In this document: one piece after another, positions 43,950 through 51,980 of the stretch
Numbering within the stretch: the first letter of the stretch is position 1
Layout: each line of letters starts with the position of its first letter
NCBI GenBank assembly: GCA_045591315.1
Contig: JAZNSN010000008.1
Location: 7,577 to 71,576 of the forward strand
Origin: HGM04593 sp045591315
Lineage (GTDB): Bacteria > Bacteroidota > Bacteroidia > Bacteroidales > Bacteroidaceae
Direction: 5' to 3'
Length of the DNA stretch: 64,000 nt
Made by a program: the position numbers and the translations under genes
The notes under the pieces: model-generated
What the model saw: only the letters and a program-made list of their open reading frames with translations
What the model was told of the DNA's origin: nothing
The model's database searches: none

Positions 43950-44762
43950 ATAAACGATTACGCAAGGCACTGCAAGCAGCGTGCTGTCGAATCTGTCGAG
44001 GAATCCTCCATGTCCGGGGAGCATGCTTCCCGAATCCTTGAGCTGCATCTCACGCTTGATGCACGACTCTACAAGGTCGCCTAACGTTCCTGCTGCAACC
44101 GTTACTGCAGCCATGCCAATCCACTCCCATGCGTTCATCTCCGGGAAGAACAGCGACATTATATACCCGGCTGCTATTGCAACAGCCGCGCCTCCGGCAA
44201 AGCCTTCCCATGTCTTCTTTGGAGATATCCTCTCGAACATCTTGTGGCGGCCAATTGTGCATCCCACGCAGAACGCGCCGGTGTCGTTGCACCAGATGAA
44301 TATGAAAATAGAAAGCGGAAGTACAAAGCTGTATGTCTCGCCATACTCTGCACAACCGGTTGAGAGCAGGTTCAACAAGGCGAACGGCAGCGCTGCATAT
44401 ATCTGGCTTAATGTGAAATAGGCAAAGTTGTCAAGCGGCTTGCCCTCCTTGTTGAAGAGCTGGCGTATGAATGCGTAGGCCACTATCGCCATGTATGGAG
44501 CAAATAGCGGCAGCGGATTGGCGTAGTTCATGTGGAGCGACAGGAATGATGCGATGAACAGATAGCATCCTCCGAGTACCGCGAGCCATTTGCTGAATGT
44601 AGTACCCTTGTAATTCTCTACAATAGTGCAGAACTCATTGACGGTAAGCAATGTTATCACGGTGAAAAGGGCTCCGAAAGAGGCCTGTCCGTAAACTATT
44701 GAACCTACCAGTGCCGCTACAAAAAGCGCGCCGGTTACAGTTCTGATGATAAACTTTTTCAT
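43926..44762 (-). CDS. cdsA: Phosphatidate cytidylyltransferase (CdsA)
   Basis: Polytopic inner-membrane enzyme making CDP-diacylglycerol from phosphatidic acid and CTP. It has 278 residues and about eight hydrophobic segments. The signature near the C-terminus is complete: SCIKREMQLKDSGSMLPGHGGFLDRFDS (positions about 235-262; K-R, K-D, and H-G-G-x-x-D-R-x-D). The start MKKFIIRTVTGALFVA is 17 bases after ftsH. Its 3' end overlaps lpxB in antisense. Confidence 0.94.
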   Translation of the reverse strand: MKKFIIRTVTGALFVAALVGSIVYGQASFGALFTVITLLTVNEFCTIVENYKGTTFSKWLAVLGGCYLFIASFLSLHMNYANPLPLFAPYMAIVAYAFIRQLFNKEGKPLDNFAYFTLSQIYAALPFALLNLLSTGCAEYGETYSFVLPLSIFIFIWCNDTGAFCVGCTIGRHKMFERISPKKTWEGFAGGAAVAIAAGYIMSLFFPEMNAWEWIGMAAVTVAAGTLGDLVESCIKREMQLKDSGSMLPGHGGFLDRFDSTLLAVPCVIVYLIFIGIL

Positions 44763-44779
44763 ATTATAGGTTTTTCCGG

Positions 44780-46744
44780 TTATACGTTCTCTTCGTTGCT
44801 CTTGTTCCCGCTGTCTGCTTCAGCGCTTTCGGGAACCTCAGTGCCGGGCTGGCCGTTGTCGGCAAAAATCTCTTCGCTGCGTGATGTCCAGGGGCGTTTC
44901 CCGAATATTTTCTCCACGTCCTCTGCGAAGATGACTTCACGCTCAAGAAGTATCTTTGCAAGTTCGGCATGTCCCTCCTTATGCTCGTTGAGTATTACCT
45001 TTGCACGCTCATACTGTCCGTTTATCATCTTGTGGACTTCGGAGTCGATGAGTTCGGCGGTCTTCTCGCTGTAAGGACGGTTGAACGAGTATTCGTTGTT
45101 GTTGTAGTAGCATAGGTTCGACAGCTTGTCGCTCATGCCTGCATAGGCAATCATCCCGTAGGCCTGTTTCGTCACACGCTCAAGGTCGTTCATTGCTCCG
45201 GTAGATATGTGTCCGATGAAAGTCTCCTCGGCAGCACGTCCGCCCAATGTGGCGCACATCTCGTCAAGCATCTGTTCCTTGGTTGTTATCTGCCTCTCTT
45301 CGGGCATGTACCATGCAGCTCCCAAAGCACGGCCACGCGGAACGATTGTTACCTTTATAAGCGGGTTGGCATGCTCCAGAAACCATGATATGGTCGCATG
45401 TCCGGCCTCATGTATTGCAATGGCCTCCTTCTCTTTCTGGGTCATTACCTTAGTCTTCTTCTCTAAACCTCCTATAATGCGGTCTATGGCATCAAGGAAG
45501 TCCTGCTTGTCAACAGCCTTCTTCTTGTTGCGTGCAGCGATAAGGGCTGCCTCGTTGCAGACATTGGCTATATCGGCTCCGGAGAATCCGGGTGTCTGCC
45601 TTGCAAGGGTATCCACATCTACCGACGGGTCGAGCTTTAGCGGGCGAAGGTGTACTCCGAATACATCCTTGCGCTCGTTAAGGTCGGGAAGGTCAACATG
45701 TATCTGCCTGTCGAAGCGTCCGGCACGCAACAGGGCCTTGTCGAGTATGTCGGCACGGTTTGTCGCTGCAATGACTATGATGCCGCTGTTTGTGCCGAAA
45801 CCGTCCATTTCTGTAAGCAACTGGTTCAGGGTGTTCTCGCGCTCGTCGTTGCCGCCCATCGACGGGTTCTTTCCTCTGGCACGGCCAACAGCGTCAATCT
45901 CGTCGATGAATATGATGCATGGAGCTTTCTCCTTTGCCTGACGGAAGAGGTCGCGTACGCGAGATGCACCTACGCCTACGAACATCTCCACAAAGTCGGA
46001 GCCCGACATTGAGAAGAACGGCACGTTCGCCTCTCCTGCAACAGCCTTTGCCAGAAGCGTCTTTCCTGTTCCCGGAGGGCCTACCAGCAATGCGCCTTTA
46101 GGAATCTTTCCTCCGAGTTCGGTATATCTTTGCGGGCTTTTGAGGAAATCGACAATTTCCTGTACCTCCTGTTTTGCACCTTCTTGCCCTGCCACATCCT
46201 TGAACGTTATGGACGGAGTGCTGTTCTTGTCGAAGAGCTTGGCCTGCGACTTGCCTACGTTGAATACTCCGCCTTGGCCTCCGGCTCCGCCGCTCATGCG
46301 CCTCATGATGAACATCCATACTCCTACAAGGACAATGATCGGCAGTATGTTCCAGAATATGCCGGTCATGTAGTCGGGCCTTTTTTCATAGCGCAGCTTG
46401 CCGTTGAAGTTGCCGTTGCCCTTCTGCTCGAATATGAACTTCTCGAAGTTGTCTCTTGAACCGATGTTCGAAAAGACCATGTATCGCTGTGCCCCCTCAA
46501 CAGGGTTCTTGAATACGTTCTTCGCAGAGTCGTTGTAGAGGAAGGCCTCTATTTCGTCGTTGTCGAAGACTGTTATCTCTTCGATGTATCCTTTTGAGAT
46601 ATATTCGGTAAGTTCAGTATATTCCTTTTCTACTACAGCATTCTTTGTGTTCTCTCCAAAGAGGAAGAACAGCAGCAGTATTCCTCCTACTGCCAGGTAG
46701 AACCAGGTGAAGTTGAATTTAGGTTTCTTTATATTTGTTGCCAT
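44780..46744 (-). CDS. ftsH: ATP-dependent zinc metalloprotease FtsH
   Basis: Membrane-anchored AAA+ protease for membrane-protein quality control, 654 residues. Two N-terminal membrane helices (about 13-30 and 131-148) flank a periplasmic domain. The AAA domain has Walker A GPPGTGKT (222-229), Walker B CIIFIDEIDAVGR and the second region of homology (ATNRADILDKALLRAGRFDR). The zinc site is HEAGH at 445-449. The C-terminus is low complexity and acidic. The unit rsfS-ftsH-cdsA is transcribed together with 17-base gaps. Confidence 0.97.
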   Translation of the reverse strand: MATNIKKPKFNFTWFYLAVGGILLLFFLFGENTKNAVVEKEYTELTEYISKGYIEEITVFDNDEIEAFLYNDSAKNVFKNPVEGAQRYMVFSNIGSRDNFEKFIFEQKGNGNFNGKLRYEKRPDYMTGIFWNILPIIVLVGVWMFIMRRMSGGAGGQGGVFNVGKSQAKLFDKNSTPSITFKDVAGQEGAKQEVQEIVDFLKSPQRYTELGGKIPKGALLVGPPGTGKTLLAKAVAGEANVPFFSMSGSDFVEMFVGVGASRVRDLFRQAKEKAPCIIFIDEIDAVGRARGKNPSMGGNDERENTLNQLLTEMDGFGTNSGIIVIAATNRADILDKALLRAGRFDRQIHVDLPDLNERKDVFGVHLRPLKLDPSVDVDTLARQTPGFSGADIANVCNEAALIAARNKKKAVDKQDFLDAIDRIIGGLEKKTKVMTQKEKEAIAIHEAGHATISWFLEHANPLIKVTIVPRGRALGAAWYMPEERQITTKEQMLDEMCATLGGRAAEETFIGHISTGAMNDLERVTKQAYGMIAYAGMSDKLSNLCYYNNNEYSFNRPYSEKTAELIDSEVHKMINGQYERAKVILNEHKEGHAELAKILLEREVIFAEDVEKIFGKRPWTSRSEEIFADNGQPGTEVPESAEADSGNKSNEENV

Positions 46745-46761
46745 GTTGCGTTATAAGGTTG

Positions 46762-47133
46762 TTAGTCAAGGTCGGGCACGACTGTCAGTTTAGCATCGGC
46801 CCAAAGGTGTTCAATGTCGTAGAACTTGCGTACATCGGGCAGGAATATGTGTACAAGTATGTCGCCATAGTCCATTGCCACCCACTGTGCATTGCGCAGG
46901 CCGTCGATGGCGTATGGCTTCTTGCCGCACTTCTCTCTGACCATGTCGGCAATAGAGTCCGTTATCGCGCTTACCTGTGCAGGGGAGTTGCCCTGGCATA
47001 TAACAAAATAGTCGCAGATGCTGTTTCCCAGTTCGAGCATATCGACTACAACAATCTCTTTCCCTTTCTTTTCCTGTACTCCTTCAATTATCTGTTCTAT
47101 AACTTCTTTTGCTGTAACTTGTCTTTTCTGCAT
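46762..47133 (-). CDS. rsfS: Ribosomal silencing factor RsfS
   Basis: Binds L14 (uL14) and blocks 30S-50S joining when nutrients are low. It has 123 residues, DUF143/Iojap-like. Signatures are IVVVDMLELGNSICDYFVICQGNSPAQV and GDILVHIFLPDVRKFYDIEHLW (about residues 26-54 and 89-111). The frame is open to 47259, but ATG 47133 (MQKRQVTAKEVIEQ) is the family start; the upstream codons coincide with the promoter region. Confidence 0.94.
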   Translation of the reverse strand: MQKRQVTAKEVIEQIIEGVQEKKGKEIVVVDMLELGNSICDYFVICQGNSPAQVSAITDSIADMVREKCGKKPYAIDGLRNAQWVAMDYGDILVHIFLPDVRKFYDIEHLWADAKLTVVPDLD

Positions 47134-47245
47134 ATATGTTCTGTTTATCGTTCTTGCCTGCCATGCAGCAAAAAGTGTGCCTTTATCTGTTTTTCTTGAA
47201 AAACATGACAGGTCATGACAAAATGTCCTTTTTGTTTTACAACTG

Positions 47246-47276
47246 CGAAGATACCTCATATTTTGCCGAAATTAAA
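47246..47276 (-). promoter_or_regulatory. Candidate promoter of rsfS-ftsH-cdsA
   Basis: Minus-strand -7 TATCTTCG (47246-47253) with TTTA at the -33 position (47273-47276), spacing 19. The leader to rsfS would be about 105 bases. Confidence 0.45.
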
Positions 47277-47380
47277 ATAAATAGGGGCTGTTTTTATTGC
47301 TCTTGCCATGCAATAGAAACTTTTTTTCGATTTTTTAGGCAAAAAAATGCCCGAAACATTTTTTTTATGGAAAAAAGTTG

Positions 47381-47388
47381 TACCTTTG
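47381..47388 (+). promoter_or_regulatory. Candidate -7 box of tRNA-Gln
   Basis: TACCTTTG, full match to TAnnTTTG, 17 bases before the tRNA. Confidence 0.5.
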
Positions 47389-47404
47389 CATCGCATTTAG
47401 GCAT

Positions 47405-47475
47405 TGGGCTATGGTGTAATGGTAACACTACAGATTCTGGTCCTGTCATTCAAGGTTCGAGTCCTTGTAGCCCAA
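47405..47475 (+). tRNA. tRNA-Gln (anticodon CTG)
   Basis: A 71-base cloverleaf can be folded by hand. Acceptor stem TGGGCTA pairs with TAGCCCA, D-stem GTG/CAC, anticodon stem ACAGA/CCTGT (one A-C mismatch at the loop end), loop TTCTGGT with anticodon CTG, T-arm CAAGG-TTCGAGT-CCTTG, discriminator A. A 3' CCA is not encoded (next bases CAA). It stands alone with its own promoter and terminator. Confidence 0.93.
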
Positions 47476-47477
47476 CA

Positions 47478-47512
47478 AAGAGGTTCCGTTAACGGGATCT
47501 CTTCTTTTTTTG
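47478..47512 (+). terminator. Terminator of tRNA-Gln
   Basis: Stem 47478-47503 (11 pairs, two of them G-U wobbles in plus-strand RNA, loop TTAA region) followed by a run of seven T. Confidence 0.8.
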
Positions 47513-47523
47513 CTGCCGGCATT

Positions 47524-47570
47524 ATAAAAGTTTTGCAGGGGTGCAACATGCAACCCTGGAAAACTTTTAT
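47524..47570. terminator. Long imperfect hairpin beyond the thioredoxin lipoprotein gene
   Basis: Arms 47524-47545 and 47549-47570 pair at 20 of 22 positions around a 3-base loop. It lies about 20 bases past the stop of the minus-strand thioredoxin gene and after the tRNA terminator, so it probably serves the former. Confidence 0.55.
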
Positions 47571-47590
47571 GATTTCTGTATTTTTTTCGT

Positions 47591-48154
47591 TTATTTCAAA
47601 AGACTCTCCTTGATAATCTTCTCAAGTCCTTCCTTTGTCATCATGCCGACCTCGGTCTTAGGATCGCCTTGCATAGGAATGAAGAGCAATGTAGGAATGG
47701 CACTTATCTTGAATGCCTCTGCAATAGCCTTGTTGTCGTCAATGTTTACCTTATATACATAGAGCTTGCCGTCGTACTCCTTGGCAATCTCTTCCAGTGT
47801 AGGAGCAATCATCTTGCAGGGACCGCACCAATCGGCATAGAAATCAACGATTGCTGGCTTGTCGCCGAGATATTTCCATTCAGCCTGGTTGAAGTCGGCA
47901 ACCTTCTTTATAAACCCGTCGGTGTCAATCTTTATGCAACCGGCCTTGGCCTCGTGGCTATGTCCTTCGCATCCCTCGTGGTTGCCGCTGCATCCCTCAT
48001 GGTTGCCATCACATCCTTCATGGTTACCGCTGCATCCTTCGTGTTGTTCGGTACATTCGCCATTGTGGCCGGTGCAATTCTCCTTGTTGGCTTTGTTGCC
48101 ACCGCATGACAGCATTAAAGCTGCACATAGAACGGTAAATAGAATCTTTTTCAT
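47591..48154 (-). CDS. Thioredoxin-fold lipoprotein with His/Cys heptad repeats
   Basis: Exported lipoprotein of 187 residues. Signal peptide MKKILFTVLCAALMLSC with lipid Cys17. Residues about 27-73 are an extreme His/Cys/Gly/Glu region in which HEGC recurs at 38, 45, 52 and 59, exactly every seven residues, ending with HSHE. The thioredoxin domain (about 75-187) has the active site DWCGPCKM (Cys110, Cys113) and the cis-Pro AIPTLLF. It should face the periplasm or cell surface and act in thiol exchange; the repeat looks like a metal-binding arm (inference). ATG at 48160 is an alternative start. It is divergent from a TlpA-like gene and has its own promoter. Confidence 0.88.
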   Translation of the reverse strand: MKKILFTVLCAALMLSCGGNKANKENCTGHNGECTEQHEGCSGNHEGCDGNHEGCSGNHEGCEGHSHEAKAGCIKIDTDGFIKKVADFNQAEWKYLGDKPAIVDFYADWCGPCKMIAPTLEEIAKEYDGKLYVYKVNIDDNKAIAEAFKISAIPTLLFIPMQGDPKTEVGMMTKEGLEKIIKESLLK

Positions 48155-48191
48155 ATTCATAGGTTTTATTAAGTTGTCTGTATGTCTCTTG

Positions 48192-48221
48192 CAAATATAT
48201 GCTTTTTCACAATACCGCAAA
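48192..48221 (-). promoter_or_regulatory. Promoter of the thioredoxin lipoprotein gene
   Basis: Minus-strand -7 TATATTTG (48192-48199) and -33 TTTG (48218-48221), spacing 18. Confidence 0.55.
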
Positions 48222-48298
48222 CATCTTTCCTTTAAAATTAAGATAAAATAAGCAGTAGTGCGTGTTTAGTTAAAAAAGATTGCTTTAAATATTCTGTT

Positions 48299-48329
48299 TT
48301 TGAAAATATGGCAGAATATGTTAATTTTG
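48299..48329 (+). promoter_or_regulatory. Promoter of the TlpA-like gene
   Basis: -33 TTTG (48299-48302), 19-base spacer, -7 TAATTTTG (48322-48329): a full match to the Bacteroidota sigma-ABfr consensus, 23 bases before the ATG. Confidence 0.7.
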
Positions 48330-48352
48330 CAACAGTAAAAATGTAAACAATT

Positions 48353-49687
48353 ATGAGAAAACTGTTTTCCCTGTTTTTCGTTGCCTTGTTGTCATTCTCT
48401 TCACTTCAGGCGCAACGTGCCGATTTTGAACTGTCGATAACCCCTGCGGTAGAGGGGGAGATAAAAGTCTTTGTGCAGCCGTTGACTGCCGGTGGCGGTG
48501 AAAGGGCTATGCAGTTACGCGAGAAAGACGGCAAGTATGTGGGCAAGGTTTCGGTATCGGCTTCGGGCTTTTATAATGTGGTAGCTATCTGTAATAACAG
48601 GCAGCTGATAACGACTGCATACGTTGTCTTGGGAGAAGATAATATCGCCGTACTCCCTTTAAGGATGCAAGGAAATACGCTTTTGCTTGACAATACTGCG
48701 GAGAATAGTGCCTTGACGGTGCTGAATACCAGAATGACGGATTTCGACCGTGCCCTGTGGACTGGAACCGGGCTGAGCAGTGACGAATTGAAGGCTATTG
48801 TAGGTGGCTACGGAAATGTTCTGGATTCTTTGACAAAAAGTGCAGCAATCTCCGAAGATGTTGCCGGCTATATGAAGATCTGGGCATTTGCACGTGCTTA
48901 CAATGCTTATGCTTCTATTCCTCGTGCGCAGAACGTCGATTCAATAGGCTTTGGTGTGCATGAGGTACTTCCAGCAATGGAAAAAGCTCTTGACAATGAC
49001 TACACTCCGCTTTTCCCGATGGCTTGTCAAATGATAGCGAGCACAATCCCCTCCGGCGGCTTGCTTGAGCGTATGGAGGCGTTGCATGCTTCCTATAAGA
49101 ATGATGTTGTCCGTGAAAAGGTCTCAGCCTCGTTGCTTGCCCTGTTCCTTTCGGAACATGACTATGCGTCCGATTTCGAAGGCGGCATCTCTCTCTTGAA
49201 ACAGGCGGTAGAGAAGTACGGGCTTTCCGGAAAGTATGTCGAGGAATATATTAGGCGTAAGGCGACTATTGCAGGTTCTCCTTTTCCGTCGGATATTGTC
49301 CTTGAAGATGCAAACGGCAATGTTGTCGATTTTTCGACATTCAGGGGCAAATATGTATATATCGACCTTTGGGCAAGCTGGTGCGGTCCTTGCCGCAAGG
49401 AGGTGCCTCATCTTCAGGCTTTGGAAGCAGGCCTTGAGAACAGCAATGTGGTTTTCCTCTCTATCTCTACAGATACCGATACCGATGCTTGGAAAAAAAG
49501 CATGGCCGAACTCAATATGCATGGCCATCAGCTGCACGATAGGGATAATAGGCTCTGCAATGCTTTGAACATAAAGGGGATTCCCTTCTTCTTGATATAT
49601 GACAAAGAGGGAAACCTGCATACCTATCGGGCTATGCGTCCGAGCAGGGGCGAACAATTAAAGAGCTTTCTTGAATCCCTCAAGTAA
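48353..49687 (+). CDS. TlpA/ResA-like thioredoxin family protein with long N-terminal domain
   Basis: Exported thiol-disulfide protein, 444 residues. Signal peptide MRKLFSLFFVALLSFSSLQAQ without a lipobox. Residues about 22-115 are beta-rich and resemble the DUF4369-type domain common in Bacteroidota TlpA proteins. Residues about 115-300 are helical with no recognised motif. The C-terminal domain (about 307-444) is AhpC/TSA-thioredoxin-like with YIDLWASWCGPCRKEVPHL (Cys344 and Cys347) and cis-Pro in IKGIPFFLIYD. Its likely role is reducing or shuffling disulfides in the periplasm. It is divergent from the His/Cys-repeat thioredoxin. Confidence 0.88.
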   Translation: MRKLFSLFFVALLSFSSLQAQRADFELSITPAVEGEIKVFVQPLTAGGGERAMQLREKDGKYVGKVSVSASGFYNVVAICNNRQLITTAYVVLGEDNIAVLPLRMQGNTLLLDNTAENSALTVLNTRMTDFDRALWTGTGLSSDELKAIVGGYGNVLDSLTKSAAISEDVAGYMKIWAFARAYNAYASIPRAQNVDSIGFGVHEVLPAMEKALDNDYTPLFPMACQMIASTIPSGGLLERMEALHASYKNDVVREKVSASLLALFLSEHDYASDFEGGISLLKQAVEKYGLSGKYVEEYIRRKATIAGSPFPSDIVLEDANGNVVDFSTFRGKYVYIDLWASWCGPCRKEVPHLQALEAGLENSNVVFLSISTDTDTDAWKKSMAELNMHGHQLHDRDNRLCNALNIKGIPFFLIYDKEGNLHTYRAMRPSRGEQLKSFLESLK

Positions 49688-49707
49688 CGGAGTACAATAC
49701 AGTTGTT

Positions 49708-49743
49708 AAATTGCCGGTTAATTATGCAATTAATCGGCAATTT
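49708..49743 (+). terminator. Terminator after the TlpA-like gene
   Basis: A 16-bp stem (49708-49723 with 49728-49743, ATGC loop) with a single G-U pair in plus-strand RNA, ending in a T-rich stretch. Confidence 0.75.
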
Positions 49744-49745
49744 TC

Positions 49746-49776
49746 TTTACTGTTTCCGCTAATCTTTGTAATTTTG
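49746..49776 (+). promoter_or_regulatory. Candidate promoter of the 658-aa repeat protein gene
   Basis: -7 TAATTTTG (49769-49776) with TTTA at -33 (49746-49749), spacing 19. Three of four -33 bases match. Confidence 0.5.
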
Positions 49777-49829
49777 CCAACCAAATTTTAAAGTGATTAT
49801 CAATTTATTATAAATTAAAATTCAAGCTT

Positions 49830-51806
49830 ATGAAGAAAAACTACTTTATGCTAGTTTGCCTTGTGCTTCTTATGGCTTTCAACGCCACAGCACAGGCCGT
49901 TTCTGTAGCAGACTTGTTCGGTAACTACAAGTTTACAGCAGATGTGGAGTTTGCATCAGAGAATTACAAGAACTCTTACGGAAGTATTCTGTTGGGTGAA
50001 AGTGACGTTACTATTGAGGCTGATGCGCAGTACGCCGGAAGAATCGTCGGCTTCGCCGGTTCTCAGCAGAAACTGAACATCCGCGCGATCGATGGCAATA
50101 CTATCGAGATGACTAACTTCAACAACCCTCAGTTGTGGAATGGCCTTTTTATGGCAAATGAGAAAGCTGAGCACCCGAACGGTGTCTTTGACGGTGGGTG
50201 GGTGTCTTATCCTTATAACACTGAATATTATGAGTACAACCCCGATACAAAGGTGATAACAGTACCTGCCTTTACAGTAGTTACTGTTTCGGGAACCAAT
50301 GTGACTGTTGTCGCAACCTACAAGAATGCAAAATTGACATATGTAGGCGGTGGTGATGAGGGGAATACTGATGCTTCGGCATTCGAGTGGGCCGGTACTC
50401 ACACGCTTACGGCGGCAAATGTAACAGCATACGATGGCAAAGAGTATCCTAAAGCTTTTGACGTTACAATTGCGAAGAATGCCGCGGGCTATTATGTAAC
50501 CAATATAATGGGTTATGACGTTACAGCTCTTAACAACGGCGGTATTCCCTTTACCGTTGCAGCAGACGGAAAGTCTGCCCAAATGACAACAGGCACATAC
50601 TTGTATGGTGCTTATCCCGATTATATAGTAATCCAGGATATGAATGCAAGTTCTGCACCTATAAACCTTGTACTCCAGGAAGACGGTTCAGTCAAGGTTG
50701 ATAATGTTTATCTCCAAGGGTTGAACTACGATACAAACAAGACAACTCCGCTTGCCTATTACGAAGGCGTTACCATTGCTGCAACCGGTGGCTCAGAACC
50801 TGAGGAGTCTGCATTCAACTGGGTGGGCCAGCACACTGTAAAGGTAGGCTCTGTCGAGTCATACAATGGCAAGTCATATCCTACGGAGTTTACAATGACT
50901 GTGATTGAGAACGCTGGCGCGTATCTTGTTACAGAGTTCTTCAGCACCGATGTGACAGAACTCAACTATGGCGGTATTGCCTTTACAATTGCTGCAGACG
51001 GCAAGAGCGCAGAGATGCTGAGTGCTTCTTTTGTAGGCGGTGCATACCCCGATTATCTTGTAATCTATGATATGAACGCCGGTGAGTCTCCTATCCGTTT
51101 TGTGTTGAACAATGACGGTTCTGTTACAATTGACAACTTCTGTATAAAGAGCTATAACTTTGAAAGTTATGAGGAGTCTCTTGCTGCTTTGTTCAAGGAT
51201 GTGACTATTCCTGCAGCAGGCGGTTCTGAGCCTGATGTTCAGGAACCGTTTGACTGGGCCGGTACATGGGAGGTTAGTGCTGGGAGTGTAACTCCATACG
51301 ATGGCAAGGAGTATGCAAGCAAGTTCTATATGACGATTGTATTTTATCCTGCCGATGAATACAATCCTGCTGAATATCTTATAACACAGTTCCTGTCCAA
51401 TGACGTGGCTGGTTTCAATATGGGCGGAATTAAATTGAACGTTGCCGAGGATAACAGCACTGCAGAGATGGAAACCGAAACTTTGGTTGGCGGTGCATAT
51501 CCCGAATATCTCAAGATATATGATATGAATGCTACAGCTTCTCCTGTAATCTTTACAGCAAACGAAGACGGTACAATGTCAATAGCAGATTTCTTTGTAA
51601 AGACACTTGACTATGCGACAAATGCGGAGAGTAATGCTGTGTATTATCAGGGCATTACTGCTACAAAGTGTCCTACCGGCATTGAGAATGTTGCAGTAGA
51701 GAACAATGTAGTCGAGGGTATCTTCGATATCCAAGGCCGCAGGATTGAGCAGATTACAGTTCCCGGCCTCTACATTGTCAATGGCAAGAAAGTCCTTGTA
51801 AAGTAA
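49830..51806 (+). CDS. Secreted triple-repeat protein with C-terminal sorting-like tail
   Basis: Exported protein of 658 residues, family not recognised. Signal peptide MKKNYFMLVCLVLLMAFNATAQA. A first unit (about 25-175) may be a divergent copy. Then three clear tandem repeats of about 134-144 residues each (185-318, 329-462, 474-612). Each opens F-(E/N/D)-W-(A/V)-G, contains Y-(D/N)-GK-(E/S)-Y and GGAYP(D/E)Y plus (I/Y)YDMNA, and ends before a Gly-Ser linker. The last 40 residues (GIFDIQGRRIEQ ... GLYIVNGKKVLVK) are a tail found on many secreted Bacteroidota proteins and resemble a type IX-type or outer-membrane anchoring signal. Probably cell surface, function unknown. Confidence 0.8.
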   Translation: MKKNYFMLVCLVLLMAFNATAQAVSVADLFGNYKFTADVEFASENYKNSYGSILLGESDVTIEADAQYAGRIVGFAGSQQKLNIRAIDGNTIEMTNFNNPQLWNGLFMANEKAEHPNGVFDGGWVSYPYNTEYYEYNPDTKVITVPAFTVVTVSGTNVTVVATYKNAKLTYVGGGDEGNTDASAFEWAGTHTLTAANVTAYDGKEYPKAFDVTIAKNAAGYYVTNIMGYDVTALNNGGIPFTVAADGKSAQMTTGTYLYGAYPDYIVIQDMNASSAPINLVLQEDGSVKVDNVYLQGLNYDTNKTTPLAYYEGVTIAATGGSEPEESAFNWVGQHTVKVGSVESYNGKSYPTEFTMTVIENAGAYLVTEFFSTDVTELNYGGIAFTIAADGKSAEMLSASFVGGAYPDYLVIYDMNAGESPIRFVLNNDGSVTIDNFCIKSYNFESYEESLAALFKDVTIPAAGGSEPDVQEPFDWAGTWEVSAGSVTPYDGKEYASKFYMTIVFYPADEYNPAEYLITQFLSNDVAGFNMGGIKLNVAEDNSTAEMETETLVGGAYPEYLKIYDMNATASPVIFTANEDGTMSIADFFVKTLDYATNAESNAVYYQGITATKCPTGIENVAVENNVVEGIFDIQGRRIEQITVPGLYIVNGKKVLVK

Positions 51807-51853
51807 ATGATATATTTATAAATACTTAAATATATTATTAACATGTAATAAAG

Positions 51854-51888
51854 CGTTTCCGGTATGTTGTCGGAAACGTTTTTTTTTG
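51854..51888 (+). terminator. Terminator after the 658-aa repeat protein gene
   Basis: Stem CGTTTCCG/CGGAAACG (51854-51861 with 51871-51878), extended by a G-U pair, followed by nine T. Confidence 0.85.
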
Positions 51889-51896
51889 TAAGTTTG
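51889..51896 (+). promoter_or_regulatory. Candidate -7 box of the susC operon
   Basis: TAAGTTTG (TAnnTTTG) directly after the preceding terminator and 85 bases before the susC ATG. No -33 TTTG. Confidence 0.35.
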
Positions 51897-51980
51897 CAAA
51901 CATTTCGGTAAATAGACGGAATATGCTGTCTCTTTAGTTGAGTTTGTAAAAAATAGAGTTAAATATAGTACTATAAGAAA

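Noticed and set aside
47405..47590. Integration site at tRNA-Gln
   Set aside because: No integrase, no direct repeat of the tRNA 3' end, and the flanking genes are ordinary.
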